Shown in pieces: positions 34,504-44,239 of a stretch of DNA of 64,000 bases (its first letter is position 1; each line of letters begins with the position of its first letter). The DNA is from Enterococcus hulanensis (GTDB lineage: Bacteria; Bacillota; Bacilli; Lactobacillales; Enterococcaceae): assembly GCF_005405485.1 (NCBI RefSeq), contig NZ_BJED01000018.1, forward strand, positions 39,703 to 103,702, given 5' to 3'. A model generated the notes under the pieces. The model saw only the letters and a program-made list of their open reading frames with translations. It ran no database searches and was not told the origin of the DNA. Made by a program: the position numbers and the translations under genes.

Positions 34504-34592
34504 AAAGATCCTCCTAATTTTTGAATACAGCTAATTTGATTCATGTATCCATCTTATAATTTAATACACTGCAAAAAGCAGAACTCACAAAA

Positions 34593-34628
34593 AAGTGGCA
34601 ATCGTATAACTCGCTACGATTGCCACTT
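34593..34628 (-). terminator. Terminator of the Nudix gene
   Basis: AAGTGGCAATCGTA (34593-34606, plus-strand reading) pairs with TACGATTGCCACTT (34615-34628). On the minus strand it is followed by a T-run. Confidence 0.85.
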
Positions 34629-34710
34629 GGGATCTTCACTGCGTTATGGAAAGACATTTTTTGCTTTTTCCATTATATACAGATTTTTGTCTTTCATGTA
34701 AGTAAAACTT

Positions 34711-35541
34711 TTATTTTTTTTCACCGATCTCATCTTTTAAGCGATAAATCTTTGAAGGACGGCCAATTCCGACAGGACGTTCACCGATCTCGTCGAAGTA
34801 TTGCAGCATGGCTTTTTTGAAATTCGAGTGATCGACTGTTTTAAAATCAACCCCTAGAAATTTCGCAAACACCTTGCGTGCTTCTGTGATCGTGAATTCT
34901 TCACCTAAGACCTGCAGAATTAAGGGTTCATGATCCATTTTATTAACGACCCGATTGAAGGCCTTACGAATGATCTCGTTGTGGTCAAAGGCCAAGGTAT
35001 CTTTGCCAAGTGATTTTCCCGTTTCCAAATCGATCTCGATGGAGATATCGTCGTCACTAGTTAGATAGATTGTCTCGCCGCGACGTTCCATGTTGAACCA
35101 GCGGGCGTCTTGAGTATCATCACCAGCAGTCGGCGGCACTTGACCAATAAAGGCTAAATAGCTGACTGTAATCACCCAGCCGCGAGGATCACGATTTGGT
35201 GAACTGAAGGTATGCAGCTGTTCGACATTTTTTCTGCCGATGACTAATCCTGTCTCTTCGGCTGTTTCGCGACGAACGCTGTCATTCGTTGATTCATTAC
35301 GCTCAACGAAACCGCCCGGCAAAGCCCAAGAATTACGATACGGGTTTCCGCGACGTTGAATCAGTAAAATTTTCAGTTGATCTTCTTCTTTGTTATAGCC
35401 CATGATAACAATATCGACAGTGACAGAAGGTTTGTCATATTCGGGCTGATCTTGTTCCTTATACCAAGCGATGAATTCAGCTTCATCCGCTTCGTGTTCA
35501 TAATAATCTTTTTCTGCTTCTTTAGAGGCAAATTTTTTCAT
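34711..35541 (-). CDS. Nudix hydrolase with C-terminal NrtR-like winged helix
   Basis: 277 residues from the ATG at 35541, which has GGGTGA nearby; the frame is open 13 codons further from a GTG. The Nudix box GGFVERNESTNDSVRRETAEETGL is intact at its Glu and Arg positions (about 80-105). The C-terminal third (FTITEARKVFAKFLG and RPSKIYRLKDEIG) resembles the DNA-binding domain of NrtR-type regulators. NrtR proteins sense ADP-ribose and control NAD genes; no such genes are adjacent. It could be an enzyme, a regulator or both. Confidence 0.82.
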   Translation of the reverse strand: MKKFASKEAEKDYYEHEADEAEFIAWYKEQDQPEYDKPSVTVDIVIMGYNKEEDQLKILLIQRRGNPYRNSWALPGGFVERNESTNDSVRRETAEETGLVIGRKNVEQLHTFSSPNRDPRGWVITVSYLAFIGQVPPTAGDDTQDARWFNMERRGETIYLTSDDDISIEIDLETGKSLGKDTLAFDHNEIIRKAFNRVVNKMDHEPLILQVLGEEFTITEARKVFAKFLGVDFKTVDHSNFKKAMLQYFDEIGERPVGIGRPSKIYRLKDEIGEKK

Positions 35542-35597
35542 GCTTTGTTCACCCATCTTCTTATTATAAGTATTAGCCACTTTATTGTAGCATGAAT

Positions 35598-35639
35598 AAT
35601 CAAAAAAGGGGAACTCCGCTAGGAATTCCCCTTTTGATT
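35598..35639 (-). terminator. Terminator of prsA
   Basis: AATCAAAAAAGGGGAA (35598-35613, plus-strand reading) pairs with TTCCCCTTTTGATT (35626-35639). It reads as stem plus T-rich end on the minus strand, just past the prsA stop. Confidence 0.85.
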
Positions 35640-35647
35640 AATTCAAA

Positions 35648-36577
35648 TTATTTCGTTGATTCGGTTGTTGCTTTTTCGCTTGAATTAGTAGTTAAGAAAT
35701 CAGATAAGATGTTTTCGAATGAATCATCTTTGATTTTCACGTTAGCTTTCTTCAATTCTTTTGAGATAACTTCAGAAGAGAAGGTTTGGTCAGCCATTTT
35801 TGTATCTTCGGCGATTTGTTTCAATTCTTTTTTGTATTTGTCCATGTCATTGCCTTTAGAAGAAGTTTTCTCCATTTTGACAATGTAATAGCTTGATTGG
35901 TAAGTAGATGAATCCATTGCTGTGATCACATCAGAAACTTCACCGTCTTTTAATTTGAAGGCTGCTTCTTTTACTTCAGTTGGAACAGTCGTTGATTGAG
36001 AATCAAATTTGATTTCTCCACCATCTTCCTTCGTTGTTGAATCTTGTGATTTTTCTTTTGCGATTTTAGCGAAATCACCTTTGTCATCTAATTGCTTCTT
36101 GATTTCTTTTGCTTCGTCTTCACTACTTGCTAAGATAATGCGGGCAGTTACTTCTGGATGGAATGAATCCCAAGCAGCTTTTATATCTTTATCGGTAATC
36201 TTCACATGAGCTTTCAAACCTTCTTGGAAAGCTAAAGATTGTTTCAGATATTCTTTATAAGATTTTTTCGTATAGCCGGCAGATTGCAGTTGGCTTTCGA
36301 AACTGTCGCCTAATTGTTTTGCTTGCTTGTCGTACTCTTTATCGACTTGTTTCTCCGTCACTTTATCACCATAAGCATTTTCAAAAACTTTATAGATGAT
36401 CATATTACGAACTAAACTTTGGTTCGTTTGTTCTTTTTTCGCTTCGGTATAAAAATCTTCGACGGTAATTTTTCCGCCTTTCATTGTTGCGATGTCTTGA
36501 TTAGAACTTCCTGAACAAGCCCCCAGTACAATTACGCTAAGTAAGCCAGTAGTGGCTAAGAGAATCTTTTTTTTCAT
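35648..36577 (-). CDS. prsA: PrsA foldase lipoprotein (peptidyl-prolyl isomerase)
   Basis: 309 residues. The lipoprotein signal ends in VLGAC with the lipidated Cys21. A helical N-terminal domain is followed by a divergent parvulin PPIase domain (about 145-245, beginning TARIILASSEDEA) and a charged, Thr/Ser/Lys-rich tail. PrsA sits on the outer face of the membrane and helps secreted proteins fold. It is a single-gene unit with a terminator; upstream lies a non-coding stretch of about 150 bp. Confidence 0.92.
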   Translation of the reverse strand: MKKKILLATTGLLSVIVLGACSGSSNQDIATMKGGKITVEDFYTEAKKEQTNQSLVRNMIIYKVFENAYGDKVTEKQVDKEYDKQAKQLGDSFESQLQSAGYTKKSYKEYLKQSLAFQEGLKAHVKITDKDIKAAWDSFHPEVTARIILASSEDEAKEIKKQLDDKGDFAKIAKEKSQDSTTKEDGGEIKFDSQSTTVPTEVKEAAFKLKDGEVSDVITAMDSSTYQSSYYIVKMEKTSSKGNDMDKYKKELKQIAEDTKMADQTFSSEVISKELKKANVKIKDDSFENILSDFLTTNSSEKATTESTK

Positions 36578-36731
36578 TTCTTTGCTACAACTCCTAAAAT
36601 TATATTTACATACGTTTGTTATTCCTTTTCAACTATAACACACCTAAAAATGCAAAGGAAAGGGGGTTAAAAATAGTTTCCGAGAAAATTCACAATAAAG
36701 GCACAATTATTTAAGTGAAACAAGTTAATTA

Positions 36732-37118
36732 TTACTTTTCATCGGCAGGACGCTCTAAAGAGAAACGGCCTTTTTTGATGACTGTTTTTTCTTCTGTTTG
36801 CGGTAATGCTTGATTGATTTTATCTAACTGTGCTTGGATCTGCTGGATACGAGGTTCAGCTTGAAAGCGGAACTCCTCAACATCCTTTTCGACACCAGAC
36901 TTGAAGGCCGGTACTAAAGTATCGAAGGTTCCTTTCAAAGTAACCAAAGATTCACGGAAGTCTGCCAAATTATCATTTAACTCATCAGTTAATAATACTA
37001 ACTCTCGTGTATTAGTAATTAGTTTTTCTCGTGTTTCTTCGCCTTTGCGAGGGGCTAATAGAAGTCCGCCTAGTGTCCCAAGTCCGGCACCAAATAGAAT
37101 TCCTTTAAAAAAGCTCAT
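36732..37118 (-). CDS. YtxH domain-containing protein
   Basis: 128 residues. One N-terminal glycine-rich membrane helix (FFKGILFGAGLGTLGGLLLAP) is followed by RKGEETREKL and a long amphipathic helical region, the YtxH layout. Function is unclear; related proteins are stress-associated. The start codon follows the hit stop directly (TAA ATG), so the two are translated in tandem. Confidence 0.85.
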   Translation of the reverse strand: MSFFKGILFGAGLGTLGGLLLAPRKGEETREKLITNTRELVLLTDELNDNLADFRESLVTLKGTFDTLVPAFKSGVEKDVEEFRFQAEPRIQQIQAQLDKINQALPQTEEKTVIKKGRFSLERPADEK

Positions 37119-37544
37119 TTATTTCACCTGCTCCTTGATCTTATCAGCGATTGCCTGCATTTCTTCGGGTGTTTGCTGATCGGTATGATTGCCGAAGTGA
37201 ATCGAGAAGTCATCGTTTTTACTGTAACGAGGAACTAAGTGTATATGAGAATGGAAAACAGATTGGTAAGCTAATTCTTTATTATTATTTAAAATATTTA
37301 ATCCATCCATTTCAGGAAAAGCTTTCTCGATAGCACGGGCAATTTTTGGAATACGAGCAAAGACATCTGCTGCCAAGGTATCATCGTATTCAAAAATATC
37401 TGTCACGTGTTGTTTGGGAACAACTAGTGTGTGTCCCTTTGTTGCTTGTGAGATGTCTAAAAAGGCATAGACTTTTTCATCCTCATAAATTTTGTAGCTA
37501 GGGATTTCTTGGTCGATGATTTTACAAAAAATACAATTTTCCAT
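37119..37544 (-). CDS. hit: HIT family nucleotide-binding hydrolase
   Basis: 141 residues from the ATG at 37544 (AAAGGATG upstream); three codons earlier is another ATG. CIFCKIIDQEIPSYKIYED is the typical start, with a zinc-type Cys pair. The catalytic histidine triad is HSHIHLVPR. It hydrolyses AMP-linked nucleotides such as adenosine phosphoramidates. It is divergent from ecsAB, the conserved arrangement in Gram-positive genomes. Confidence 0.93.
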   Translation of the reverse strand: MENCIFCKIIDQEIPSYKIYEDEKVYAFLDISQATKGHTLVVPKQHVTDIFEYDDTLAADVFARIPKIARAIEKAFPEMDGLNILNNNKELAYQSVFHSHIHLVPRYSKNDDFSIHFGNHTDQQTPEEMQAIADKIKEQVK

Positions 37545-37702
37545 TGCAAACATCCTTTCTGATCATTCATGATGGTTTTATTTTATGGCGACAACTGCTG
37601 AAAGAAAATCAGAAGCGGTCGTAAAATCTCCTTTTACTTTACCATAACTTGTTATACTTGTGCTGGAAAAGGTCAGGAGAAGATTAAATATTTGTGGGAT
37701 TC

Positions 37703-37711
37703 TGCTATAAT
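37703..37711 (+). promoter_or_regulatory. Extended -10 promoter of ecsA
   Basis: TGCTATAAT is a consensus extended -10; the -35 region is weak. It lies 29 bp before the ecsA start. Confidence 0.6.
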
Positions 37712-37739
37712 ACTAACTAATGATATTGGAGGGGAAAAG

Positions 37740-38477
37740 ATGAGCTTAACAATTCAGCATGTTACAGGCGGTTATGGACACTTGCCTGTTTTAAAAGATA
37801 TTAATTTTGAAGTCAAAAATGGAGAGATGATTGGTTTGATCGGCTTGAATGGTGCAGGAAAATCAACCACGATCAAAAATATTATCGGGTTATTGACGCC
37901 GCAAAAAGGAACGATCACAGTTGATGAACTGACTTTGCAGCAAGATCCTGAGAATTACCGAAAAAAAATCGGCTATATCCCTGAAACACCTTCCTTATAT
38001 GAAGAGCTGACTTTACGGGAGCACATCGAAGTGACCGCTATGGCCTATGGTATTCAAAAGGAAGAAGCGATGAAACGAGCGGAGTCGCTGCTAAAAACTT
38101 TTCGTTTAGAGAATCGTTTGGATTGGTTTCCTGTGAATTTTTCTAAAGGAATGAAACAAAAGGTGATGGTCCTATGCGCCTTTTTGATTCAGCCAAGTTT
38201 GTACATCATCGATGAACCATTTCTCGGATTAGATCCACTGGCGATCAATGCTTTATTGGAATTAATGGTGGCAATGAAAGAACAAGGGGCAGCGATTCTG
38301 ATGTCGACACATATTTTAGCGACAGCAGAAAAGTATTGCGATCGTTTTGTTGTTTTACACGAAGGAGAAGTACGAGCCCAAGGGACCTTGCAGGATTTGC
38401 AAACAGAATTTGATTTGCCGGGCTCTTCTTTAGATGAAATCTATATTGCACTGACAAAGGAGAAAGAACATGCATGA
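37740..38477 (+). CDS. ecsA: ABC transporter ATP-binding protein EcsA
   Basis: 245 residues from the ATG at 37740 with GGAGGGG before it; the 16-codon upstream extension lacks a ribosome binding site. Walker A GLNGAGKST (about 37), signature NFSKGMKQKVMVL, Walker B LYIIDEPFLGLDP. The signature SKGMKQK is the variant form usual for EcsA. With EcsB it affects secretion and membrane proteolysis in Bacillus and enterococci. It overlaps ecsB by 8 bp. Confidence 0.92.
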   Translation: MSLTIQHVTGGYGHLPVLKDINFEVKNGEMIGLIGLNGAGKSTTIKNIIGLLTPQKGTITVDELTLQQDPENYRKKIGYIPETPSLYEELTLREHIEVTAMAYGIQKEEAMKRAESLLKTFRLENRLDWFPVNFSKGMKQKVMVLCAFLIQPSLYIIDEPFLGLDPLAINALLELMVAMKEQGAAILMSTHILATAEKYCDRFVVLHEGEVRAQGTLQDLQTEFDLPGSSLDEIYIALTKEKEHA

Positions 38478-39678
38478 TTTTTTTCTATTAAGGCGACAAC
38501 GCCATCAGAAAAAAATGATGAAGTACATGCGCTATGTGTTGAATGATCATTTTGTCTTGGTGTGCTTGTTTTTAGTTGGCGGACTAGCCTTTTATTACTC
38601 AAATTTATTAAAACAATTACCGCCGGATTTTCCTTGGAGTTTGCCGATTGTTGGCCTTGTGTGGTGGATGATTTTACCGTTTGGTAAATTAGCAACACTG
38701 GTCGAGCCGGCTGATATGACCTTCTTATTACCCAAGGAAAAGGAGATGGGTGACTATTTATCTCGTGGGTTACGTCATTCGCTGGCGTTTCCGTTTGTTG
38801 TCGAGTTGCTTATTTGCGGAGCCTTGCTGCCATTAGTAGTTTTGGCTAAGCAGATCAGTTTCACAAATTTTTTCTTCTATTTATTAATGCTGTGGGGATT
38901 GAAATTTTCTCATTTACGACTGCAGCGCTTGGCTTGTTACCAGAAAACACAAGATCAAACCCAGCGATTACTAATATTGTGGTTTATCGTTAGCGGAGCG
39001 ACTATTTTTATCAGTCTGTATATTACGGCTTGGATTGGGACGGTGCTGGCTTTAGCGGTAACTATTGCCTTTATTTCATTAACTCAAGAAAAGGAACAAC
39101 TATTAGATTGGAGCAAAATGATTGATCGCGAAAATGCGCGTTTGCATCGGATCTATCAGTTCATTAATCTATTTACGGATGTGCCGGAGGTTGAAGCCAA
39201 GGTTCGGCGGCGGAAATATCTGGATGGCTTGTTAGCTAGGATTTCATTCAAACAAGAAAATACCTATCTATATTTATTTGCTCGCGGTGCACTGCGAGGG
39301 GCCGAGTTTGGCGGTTTGTTTTTCCGATTGCTGATTGTCGGCGGAGTATTATTGTTTTCACTAAATGATTTTCGCTTTGCGACAGGCGTAAGTCTGCTGT
39401 TTATTTACTTGATCGGATTTCAAATGATCCCTTTGTATAATCAGTTTGATTACATTAGTGCCACGCAGCTTTATCCGGTACCAACTAAATATAAGAAAGC
39501 AGCCTTGCAACGATTGATGGTACTTCTTTTGTTTGCGGCGGCGATTATTTTTACTTTATGCAGTCTAGTTCATTTGTCAGTCGTGGAAAGTTTAGTTTTA
39601 TTTGCAGTGCTTTTAATCGAAATCGGCTTGTTTGCCTGGTTCTATCTCCCGGCAAGAATAAAGAAAATGGAGGTTTAG
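38470..39678 (+). CDS. ecsB: ABC transporter permease EcsB
   Basis: 402 residues with about eight membrane segments grouped in three blocks. The cytoplasmic loop around LFTDVPEVEAKVRRRKYLDG (about 235-260) is characteristic of EcsB. Its start lies inside the ecsA end (8-bp overlap). It is the membrane partner of EcsA; the transported substrate is not established. Confidence 0.9.
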   Translation: MHDFFLLRRQRHQKKMMKYMRYVLNDHFVLVCLFLVGGLAFYYSNLLKQLPPDFPWSLPIVGLVWWMILPFGKLATLVEPADMTFLLPKEKEMGDYLSRGLRHSLAFPFVVELLICGALLPLVVLAKQISFTNFFFYLLMLWGLKFSHLRLQRLACYQKTQDQTQRLLILWFIVSGATIFISLYITAWIGTVLALAVTIAFISLTQEKEQLLDWSKMIDRENARLHRIYQFINLFTDVPEVEAKVRRRKYLDGLLARISFKQENTYLYLFARGALRGAEFGGLFFRLLIVGGVLLFSLNDFRFATGVSLLFIYLIGFQMIPLYNQFDYISATQLYPVPTKYKKAALQRLMVLLLFAAAIIFTLCSLVHLSVVESLVLFAVLLIEIGLFAWFYLPARIKKMEV

Positions 39679-39681
39679 TAA

Positions 39682-40551
39682 ATGAAGGTATTATGGAATG
39701 AAAAAATCGTAGATGAATCAGAAGTGAAGATTGATCTTGAAGATCGCGGGTATCAATTTGGCGATGGCATTTATGAAGTGATCCGTATCTACGATGGCTA
39801 CATGTATATGGAAAAAGAACACTTAGACCGTTTATGGGTTAGTGCAGAAAAAATCCGCATGACTCTTCCTTTTACAAGAGAAGAATTAAGTCAGCGACTA
39901 CACCGCTTAGCGGATGAAGTCGGGCTGGAAAATGCGCGTGTCTATTTTCAAGTCACTCGTGGAACAGCAAAACCGCGGTTGCATAATTTTCCAGATCCAA
40001 AAGAGGTTCCACCAGTTTTAATGGCCGATATCCAACCTGCTTCACGCCCAACCTCTAAACAAAATATCGGGATTCGAGCTGGATTCGTTGAAGATAAACG
40101 CTGGTTGCATTGTGATATCAAATCCATCAGTTTATTAGGAAATATTCTCGCTTTAGATGAAGCGCAGCAAAAAGGTTATGATGAAGCTGTTTTAGTTCGT
40201 GATGGCAACGTGACTGAGGCATCCGCTTCAAATCTATGGATGGTAAAAGATGGTGTGATTTACACACACCCTGATGGTAATTTAGTTCTGCCGGGGATTG
40301 CGAAGATCAAAATTCGTGAATTGGCAAATGCTTTAGGGCTCGAGCTGCGAGAAGAAACGTTCACTAAAAAAGAACTATTAGCAGCAGATGAATGCTTCAA
40401 GACTAGTTCAGTAGCAGAAATCATGCCGATTATTGAAATCGATGATCAAAAAATTGGTGATGGAATGCCCGGAAAGGTTACGAAAAAAGTTCTTAATGCT
40501 TATATTGAAGCAGTGAATTTAACTGTTCAAGCACATCGCGATGAAAAATAA
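39682..40551 (+). CDS. dat: D-amino acid aminotransferase (D-alanine transaminase)
   Basis: 289 residues, fold-type IV PLP enzyme. DRGYQFGDGIYEVIR (about 21-35) and the cofactor lysine (about Lys147, in CDIKSISLLGNIL) are visible, and EASASNLWMV and TSSVAEIMPI bind PLP phosphate. It makes D-glutamate or D-alanine for the cell wall by transamination. It starts 3 bp after ecsB, so it belongs to the ecs operon here. Confidence 0.92.
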   Translation: MKVLWNEKIVDESEVKIDLEDRGYQFGDGIYEVIRIYDGYMYMEKEHLDRLWVSAEKIRMTLPFTREELSQRLHRLADEVGLENARVYFQVTRGTAKPRLHNFPDPKEVPPVLMADIQPASRPTSKQNIGIRAGFVEDKRWLHCDIKSISLLGNILALDEAQQKGYDEAVLVRDGNVTEASASNLWMVKDGVIYTHPDGNLVLPGIAKIKIRELANALGLELREETFTKKELLAADECFKTSSVAEIMPIIEIDDQKIGDGMPGKVTKKVLNAYIEAVNLTVQAHRDEK

Positions 40552-40573
40552 GCAAAGAAGAACATACATGCTC

Positions 40574-40602
40574 TTGACGAAGTGCCTTTCCCCGACTAAA
40601 AT
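40574..40602 (+). promoter_or_regulatory. Promoter of ccrZ
   Basis: TTGACG (40574-40579) and TAAAAT (40597-40602) with a 17-bp spacer, 39 bp before the ccrZ start. Confidence 0.75.
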
Positions 40603-40640
40603 AGTAATTACGTTTAAAATGCTAGGGGAGGGCCTTGGGA

Positions 40641-41423
40641 ATGGAGTTTCAGTTGGATAGTGACTGGCGTGTGCAGCCGATCAAAGGCGATACGGGAAAA
40701 ACGTATATCGGCTATCGAGACGAAGATCGCGTCTTCATTAAACGAAATACCACTCCAATGTTGGCAGCCTTATCCCGTGAAGGAATCGCGCCAAAGCTTG
40801 TCTGGATCAAACGGACAGGGAATGGTGATACGTTGACCGCACAAGAATGGTTGGATGGGAGACTTCTTGAACCAGAAGAAATCCCTCGTCGGAATGATGT
40901 TGTGGATGTGTTATATCATCTTCATCATTCGCCGTCGTTGAAAGTGATGCTAAAGAAAATGGGTGGACGGCAAGTTTCTCCGCAGCAGCTGCTGGCGGAT
41001 TATGAAGCTAACTTACCAACCATGATCGAACAAAATGGGTTTATCGAATTAGTTTACGATTATTTGAAAAAAAATATTCCCACATATGCTAAGAAAAATT
41101 ACACCGTTGTCCATGGCGATGTGAATCATCGCAACTGGTTGGTGTGTTCTAATTATTTATATCTAGTTGATTGGGACTCGGTTATGTTTGCTGATCCGGC
41201 ATTAGATATTGGAACTATTTTAGGTAATTATGTGCCGTTATCCAGTTGGAGTAAATGGCTTGTGAGATACGGTATTCGGCCAACGGATGAGAATATGGAG
41301 CGAGTTTATTGGTATGGTTTGATGAGTCTGCTTCTAGAAATCGCTCGCCAATACAAACGGAACGAGTATCATCATATGAATCAATCAATTTTACAATTAA
41401 AACGAATTTTTGCTGGAAGCTGA
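40641..41423 (+). CDS. ccrZ: CcrZ-like cell-cycle kinase (choline-kinase fold)
   Basis: 260 residues. The phosphotransferase fold has VHGDVNHRNWL with the catalytic Asp (about 158) and LVDWDSVMFADPALDIG as the metal-binding segment. CcrZ, described in Streptococcus pneumoniae, couples division with DnaA-driven replication and is encoded directly before trmB, as here. The ATG at 40641 is nine bases after GGAGG; an in-frame TTG is two codons upstream. Confidence 0.88.
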   Translation: MEFQLDSDWRVQPIKGDTGKTYIGYRDEDRVFIKRNTTPMLAALSREGIAPKLVWIKRTGNGDTLTAQEWLDGRLLEPEEIPRRNDVVDVLYHLHHSPSLKVMLKKMGGRQVSPQQLLADYEANLPTMIEQNGFIELVYDYLKKNIPTYAKKNYTVVHGDVNHRNWLVCSNYLYLVDWDSVMFADPALDIGTILGNYVPLSSWSKWLVRYGIRPTDENMERVYWYGLMSLLLEIARQYKRNEYHHMNQSILQLKRIFAGS

Positions 41424-41562
41424 ACGTTTTGTTCAGTTTTCTTTTTGCGAATCCAACCTTTTACAGCTTCATTAAGTTGAGCTGAGGTTATAAATTGAAC
41501 AGTATGTACCATGGGAAATGCAGTAAAGTGAATGATTAATAGAATTTTTTTGGAGGAAAACA

Positions 41563-42216
41563 ATGCGAGTAAGAAATCGTCCAGGCGCCGCTGAAATGCT
41601 GGCGGCTCGACCTGAATATGTAGTACAAGATCCCGAGGCATGGAAAGGCCGCTGGTCCGAACGCTTCGGTAATGATCATCCGATCCACATTGAAATCGGA
41701 ATGGGAAAAGGTCAATTTATTACTGGGATGGCCGCCGCGCATCCAGAAATCAATTATATTGGTGTAGAGATGCAGGTTAGTGTGATTTCTCTTGCATTAG
41801 ATAGACTAGTTGAAGCAGAATTGCCGAATTTGCAGCTACTGCATGTCGATGGATCAGAATTAACCAATTACTTTGCGGATAGTGAAGTTGATCAAATATA
41901 TCTGAATTTTTCCGATCCTTGGCCGAAAAAGAAACACGAGAAGCGTCGCTTAACGTCACCAAGCTTTTTAGCTGTAGATGAAGAAATTTTACGTCCAGCT
42001 GGTGAGATCCATTTCAAAACGGATAACCAAGGTTTATTCGAATATTCTCTAAGCAGTTTTTCAAAATATGGTATGACTCTTGAACAAGTGTGGTTGGATT
42101 TACACGAGAGCTCTTATGAGGGAAATATTATGACTGAATACGAAGAAAAATTTTCGAATAGAGGCCAGCGTATTTATCGAGTAGAGGCGCGTTTCCAAGA
42201 TAAAACCAAAAAATAA
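41563..42216 (+). CDS. trmB: tRNA (guanine46-N7)-methyltransferase
   Basis: 217 residues. SAM site [11 protein letters not shown] (about 45-55), the conserved [16 protein letters not shown] block (about 117-132) that places guanine, and a late TEYEEKFS segment. It makes m7G46 in the tRNA variable loop. GGAGG lies eight bases before the ATG. The conserved neighbour of ccrZ. Confidence 0.95.
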   Translation: MRVRNRPGAAEMLAARPEYVVQDPEAWKGRWSERFGNDHPIHIEIGMGKGQFITGMAAAHPEINYIGVEMQVSVISLALDRLVEAELPNLQLLHVDGSELTNYFADSEVDQIYLNFSDPWPKKKHEKRRLTSPSFLAVDEEILRPAGEIHFKTDNQGLFEYSLSSFSKYGMTLEQVWLDLHESSYEGNIMTEYEEKFSNRGQRIYRVEARFQDKTKK

Positions 42217-42231
42217 AAATATGTAATTTAC

Positions 42232-42268
42232 GAAGATGAATCTTTTTTTGATTCATCTTCTTTTTTTT
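42232..42268 (+). terminator. Terminator of trmB
   Basis: GAAGATGAATC (42232-42242) pairs with GATTCATCTTC (42250-42260), followed by eight T. Confidence 0.93.
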
Positions 42269-42286
42269 GAAGTCAGCAGATTTTTT

Positions 42287-42294
42287 TACGTATA
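42287..42294 (+). promoter_or_regulatory. Possible competence (ComX/SigX) box before comGA
   Basis: TACGTATA differs in one base from the streptococcal com-box TACGAATA and lies 21 bp before the comGA start. A weak sigma-A promoter (TTGAAG, 18 bp, TATATT) overlaps the same spot, so the assignment is open. Confidence 0.35.
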
Positions 42295-42314
42295 TTATTT
42301 GTGAGGTGAAAGGA

Positions 42315-43247
42315 ATGGAGATTGAAAAGCTTTCAGACGAATTGATCCAGTACGGTTTCGAACATCAGATGCAAGATTTATATTTATTACCTCAGGGAGA
42401 GAAGTACCGTTGCTTCTTTCGCCGAGGACCCTTCTATGAGCGCGAAGAATCAAATCTAACTAATGCTAAAAATGAATTGTGTGTAGTTACCGCCTTGCAG
42501 CTGATTAATCGTTTCAAGTATCTGGGTCAGATGGATGTCAGTGAAAAACGAAAAGCTCAATTGGGTGCGATCTCCTATTCCTTACCTCATGGTACTCAAA
42601 GGTTGAGGCTTTCCACTGTAGGAGATTACTTACAGCGTGAAAGTCTAGTTATTCGTTTTTTACACCAATTTGGCCGTAGTAGGGAAGTTTATCATATACC
42701 CGAACAGTTAGGCATAATTCAGGAACATACTCGAAAGAGAGGGCTCTATTTGTTTTGCGGTCCTGTGGGCTCAGGGAAAACGACATTGATGTATAAGTTG
42801 GCTCGGGAAATGGACGGACGAGTGCTGACGATTGAAGATCCAGTAGAAATTGAAGAACCTAATTTTTTACAGCTGCAGGTAAATGAAAAAATCTATCAGA
42901 GCTATGATGAATTGATCAAATTGTCCTTACGGCATCATCCAGATGTGTTGATCATCGGGGAAATACGAGATACAAAGACGATTCAAGGAGCGATCAGAGC
43001 AGCTCTGACAGGTCATTGCGTTTACGCAACTTTGCATGCGGCCAGTTTGGAATCAGCACATGCGAGGATTTTTGAATTAGGCGGTGAAGCTTCATTACTC
43101 AAAGAATGCTTGCAGGGCATCGTTTATCAAGAACTTTTACCGATAAATGAAACGATCGGATTATTGACTAGTTATCGTTTTTATCAGGATGATTTGCTAT
43201 TTACTTGGGAAGAAGGGTTGAAGACGTGTGGAATAGATCCAGATTAA
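42315..43247 (+). CDS. comGA: Competence pilus assembly ATPase ComGA
   Basis: 310 residues, secretion ATPase of the PilB/GspE family. Walker A CGPVGSGKTT (about 150), Asp box LTIEDPVEIEE, Walker B LIIGEIRDTKTI and the His box TGHCVYATLHA are present. It powers assembly of the DNA-uptake pseudopilus. AAAGGA fits the ATG at 42315. First gene of an apparently complete comG operon. Confidence 0.93.
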   Translation: MEIEKLSDELIQYGFEHQMQDLYLLPQGEKYRCFFRRGPFYEREESNLTNAKNELCVVTALQLINRFKYLGQMDVSEKRKAQLGAISYSLPHGTQRLRLSTVGDYLQRESLVIRFLHQFGRSREVYHIPEQLGIIQEHTRKRGLYLFCGPVGSGKTTLMYKLAREMDGRVLTIEDPVEIEEPNFLQLQVNEKIYQSYDELIKLSLRHHPDVLIIGEIRDTKTIQGAIRAALTGHCVYATLHAASLESAHARIFELGGEASLLKECLQGIVYQELLPINETIGLLTSYRFYQDDLLFTWEEGLKTCGIDPD

Positions 43248-44239
43248 CTAGAAAACAGAGAATTGATTTTGTACATTTACTAGGCGATTTATTGGAGAAT
43301 GGCTTCAGTTTGCAGCAAGCATTTGATTTTTTTATCAATGCCAATCTTTTTCTTCCCTCAATTTTAGCCGATGTACAACAAGAGCTTCATCAGGGAAACA
43401 GCTTAGCGATGAGCTTTAGTCAATTGGATTATTCAAACGATCAGGTTTTACAAATTAAACTGGCCGAATCTCATGGTGATCTCGCGAAAACATTATTGGG
43501 TATTGCAGAACAAATGAGACTGGTCCAGCGCCAAAGAGAAAATTTTCTCAAAGCAATCTCTTATCCGCTGCTTCTACTATTTTTTTTGATCGTGATTTTA
43601 TTAGGCATGCGCTTTTTTCTATTACCACAATTATTGGCTAGCGGAATGATTCGAGCAGAAGACTTTTCAGTTCAGCTAATCAAATCAGTACCAGTATTTG
43701 GCTTGGGATTGATTATTTTTTTACTATTCCTTCTTTTAGGCTGGCGATCTTTTGGAAAGCGCCACACTTTTTTAACTCGATTTCGTTTTTTAGCAAGAAT
43801 TCCTTTAATTGGAACATTATTCAGCAACTATTATTCTGCTTATTTTGCTTTAGAATGGGGAAAGCTTTTTCAACAAGGTCTAGAATTGAACCAAATAATC
43901 GAATGCTTATTGGTTATTGAAGGGAAATCTTTAATGCAGGAATTGGCTGCTGAGCTGAAAATACGCTTAGCACAAGGAAATACGTTAGCTGAAGAATTAA
44001 AAAGATACCCTTTTTTGACAAAGGAATTTAGCCGCATTGTTTTCCAAGGAGAAGCTCGCGGGAATTTAGCTAAAGAATTATTGACTTACAGCGAATTAGT
44101 CTGGCGTCGTTTTTTTAATCAATTGGAGTTTATGTGTTCTTGGTTGCAGCCCTTTGTATTCTTGATTGTCGCGCTTTTAATCGTCAGTTTGTACTTAACG
44201 ATGCTCCTGCCTTTAACAAATTTGGAGGGAATCTTGTGA
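43226..44239 (+). CDS. comGB: Competence pilus membrane platform protein ComGB
   Basis: 337 residues, GspF/PilC-like. Two cytoplasmic helical domains (about 10-100 and 210-310) alternate with membrane segments around 115-180 and at the C-terminus. The LAESHGDLAKTL and FQGEARGNLAKEL segments are the duplicated GspF signatures. The start is probably the GTG at 43226, 22 bp inside comGA and preceded by AAGAAGGG; a TTG at 43205 has no ribosome binding site. Confidence 0.9.
   Translation: MWNRSRLTRKQRIDFVHLLGDLLENGFSLQQAFDFFINANLFLPSILADVQQELHQGNSLAMSFSQLDYSNDQVLQIKLAESHGDLAKTLLGIAEQMRLVQRQRENFLKAISYPLLLLFFLIVILLGMRFFLLPQLLASGMIRAEDFSVQLIKSVPVFGLGLIIFLLFLLLGWRSFGKRHTFLTRFRFLARIPLIGTLFSNYYSAYFALEWGKLFQQGLELNQIIECLLVIEGKSLMQELAAELKIRLAQGNTLAEELKRYPFLTKEFSRIVFQGEARGNLAKELLTYSELVWRRFFNQLEFMCSWLQPFVFLIVALLIVSLYLTMLLPLTNLEGIL

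Noticed and set aside
35377..35888. Plus-strand open frames opposite the Nudix and prsA genes
   Set aside because: Phe/Ile/Ser-rich shadows of two well-supported minus-strand genes.
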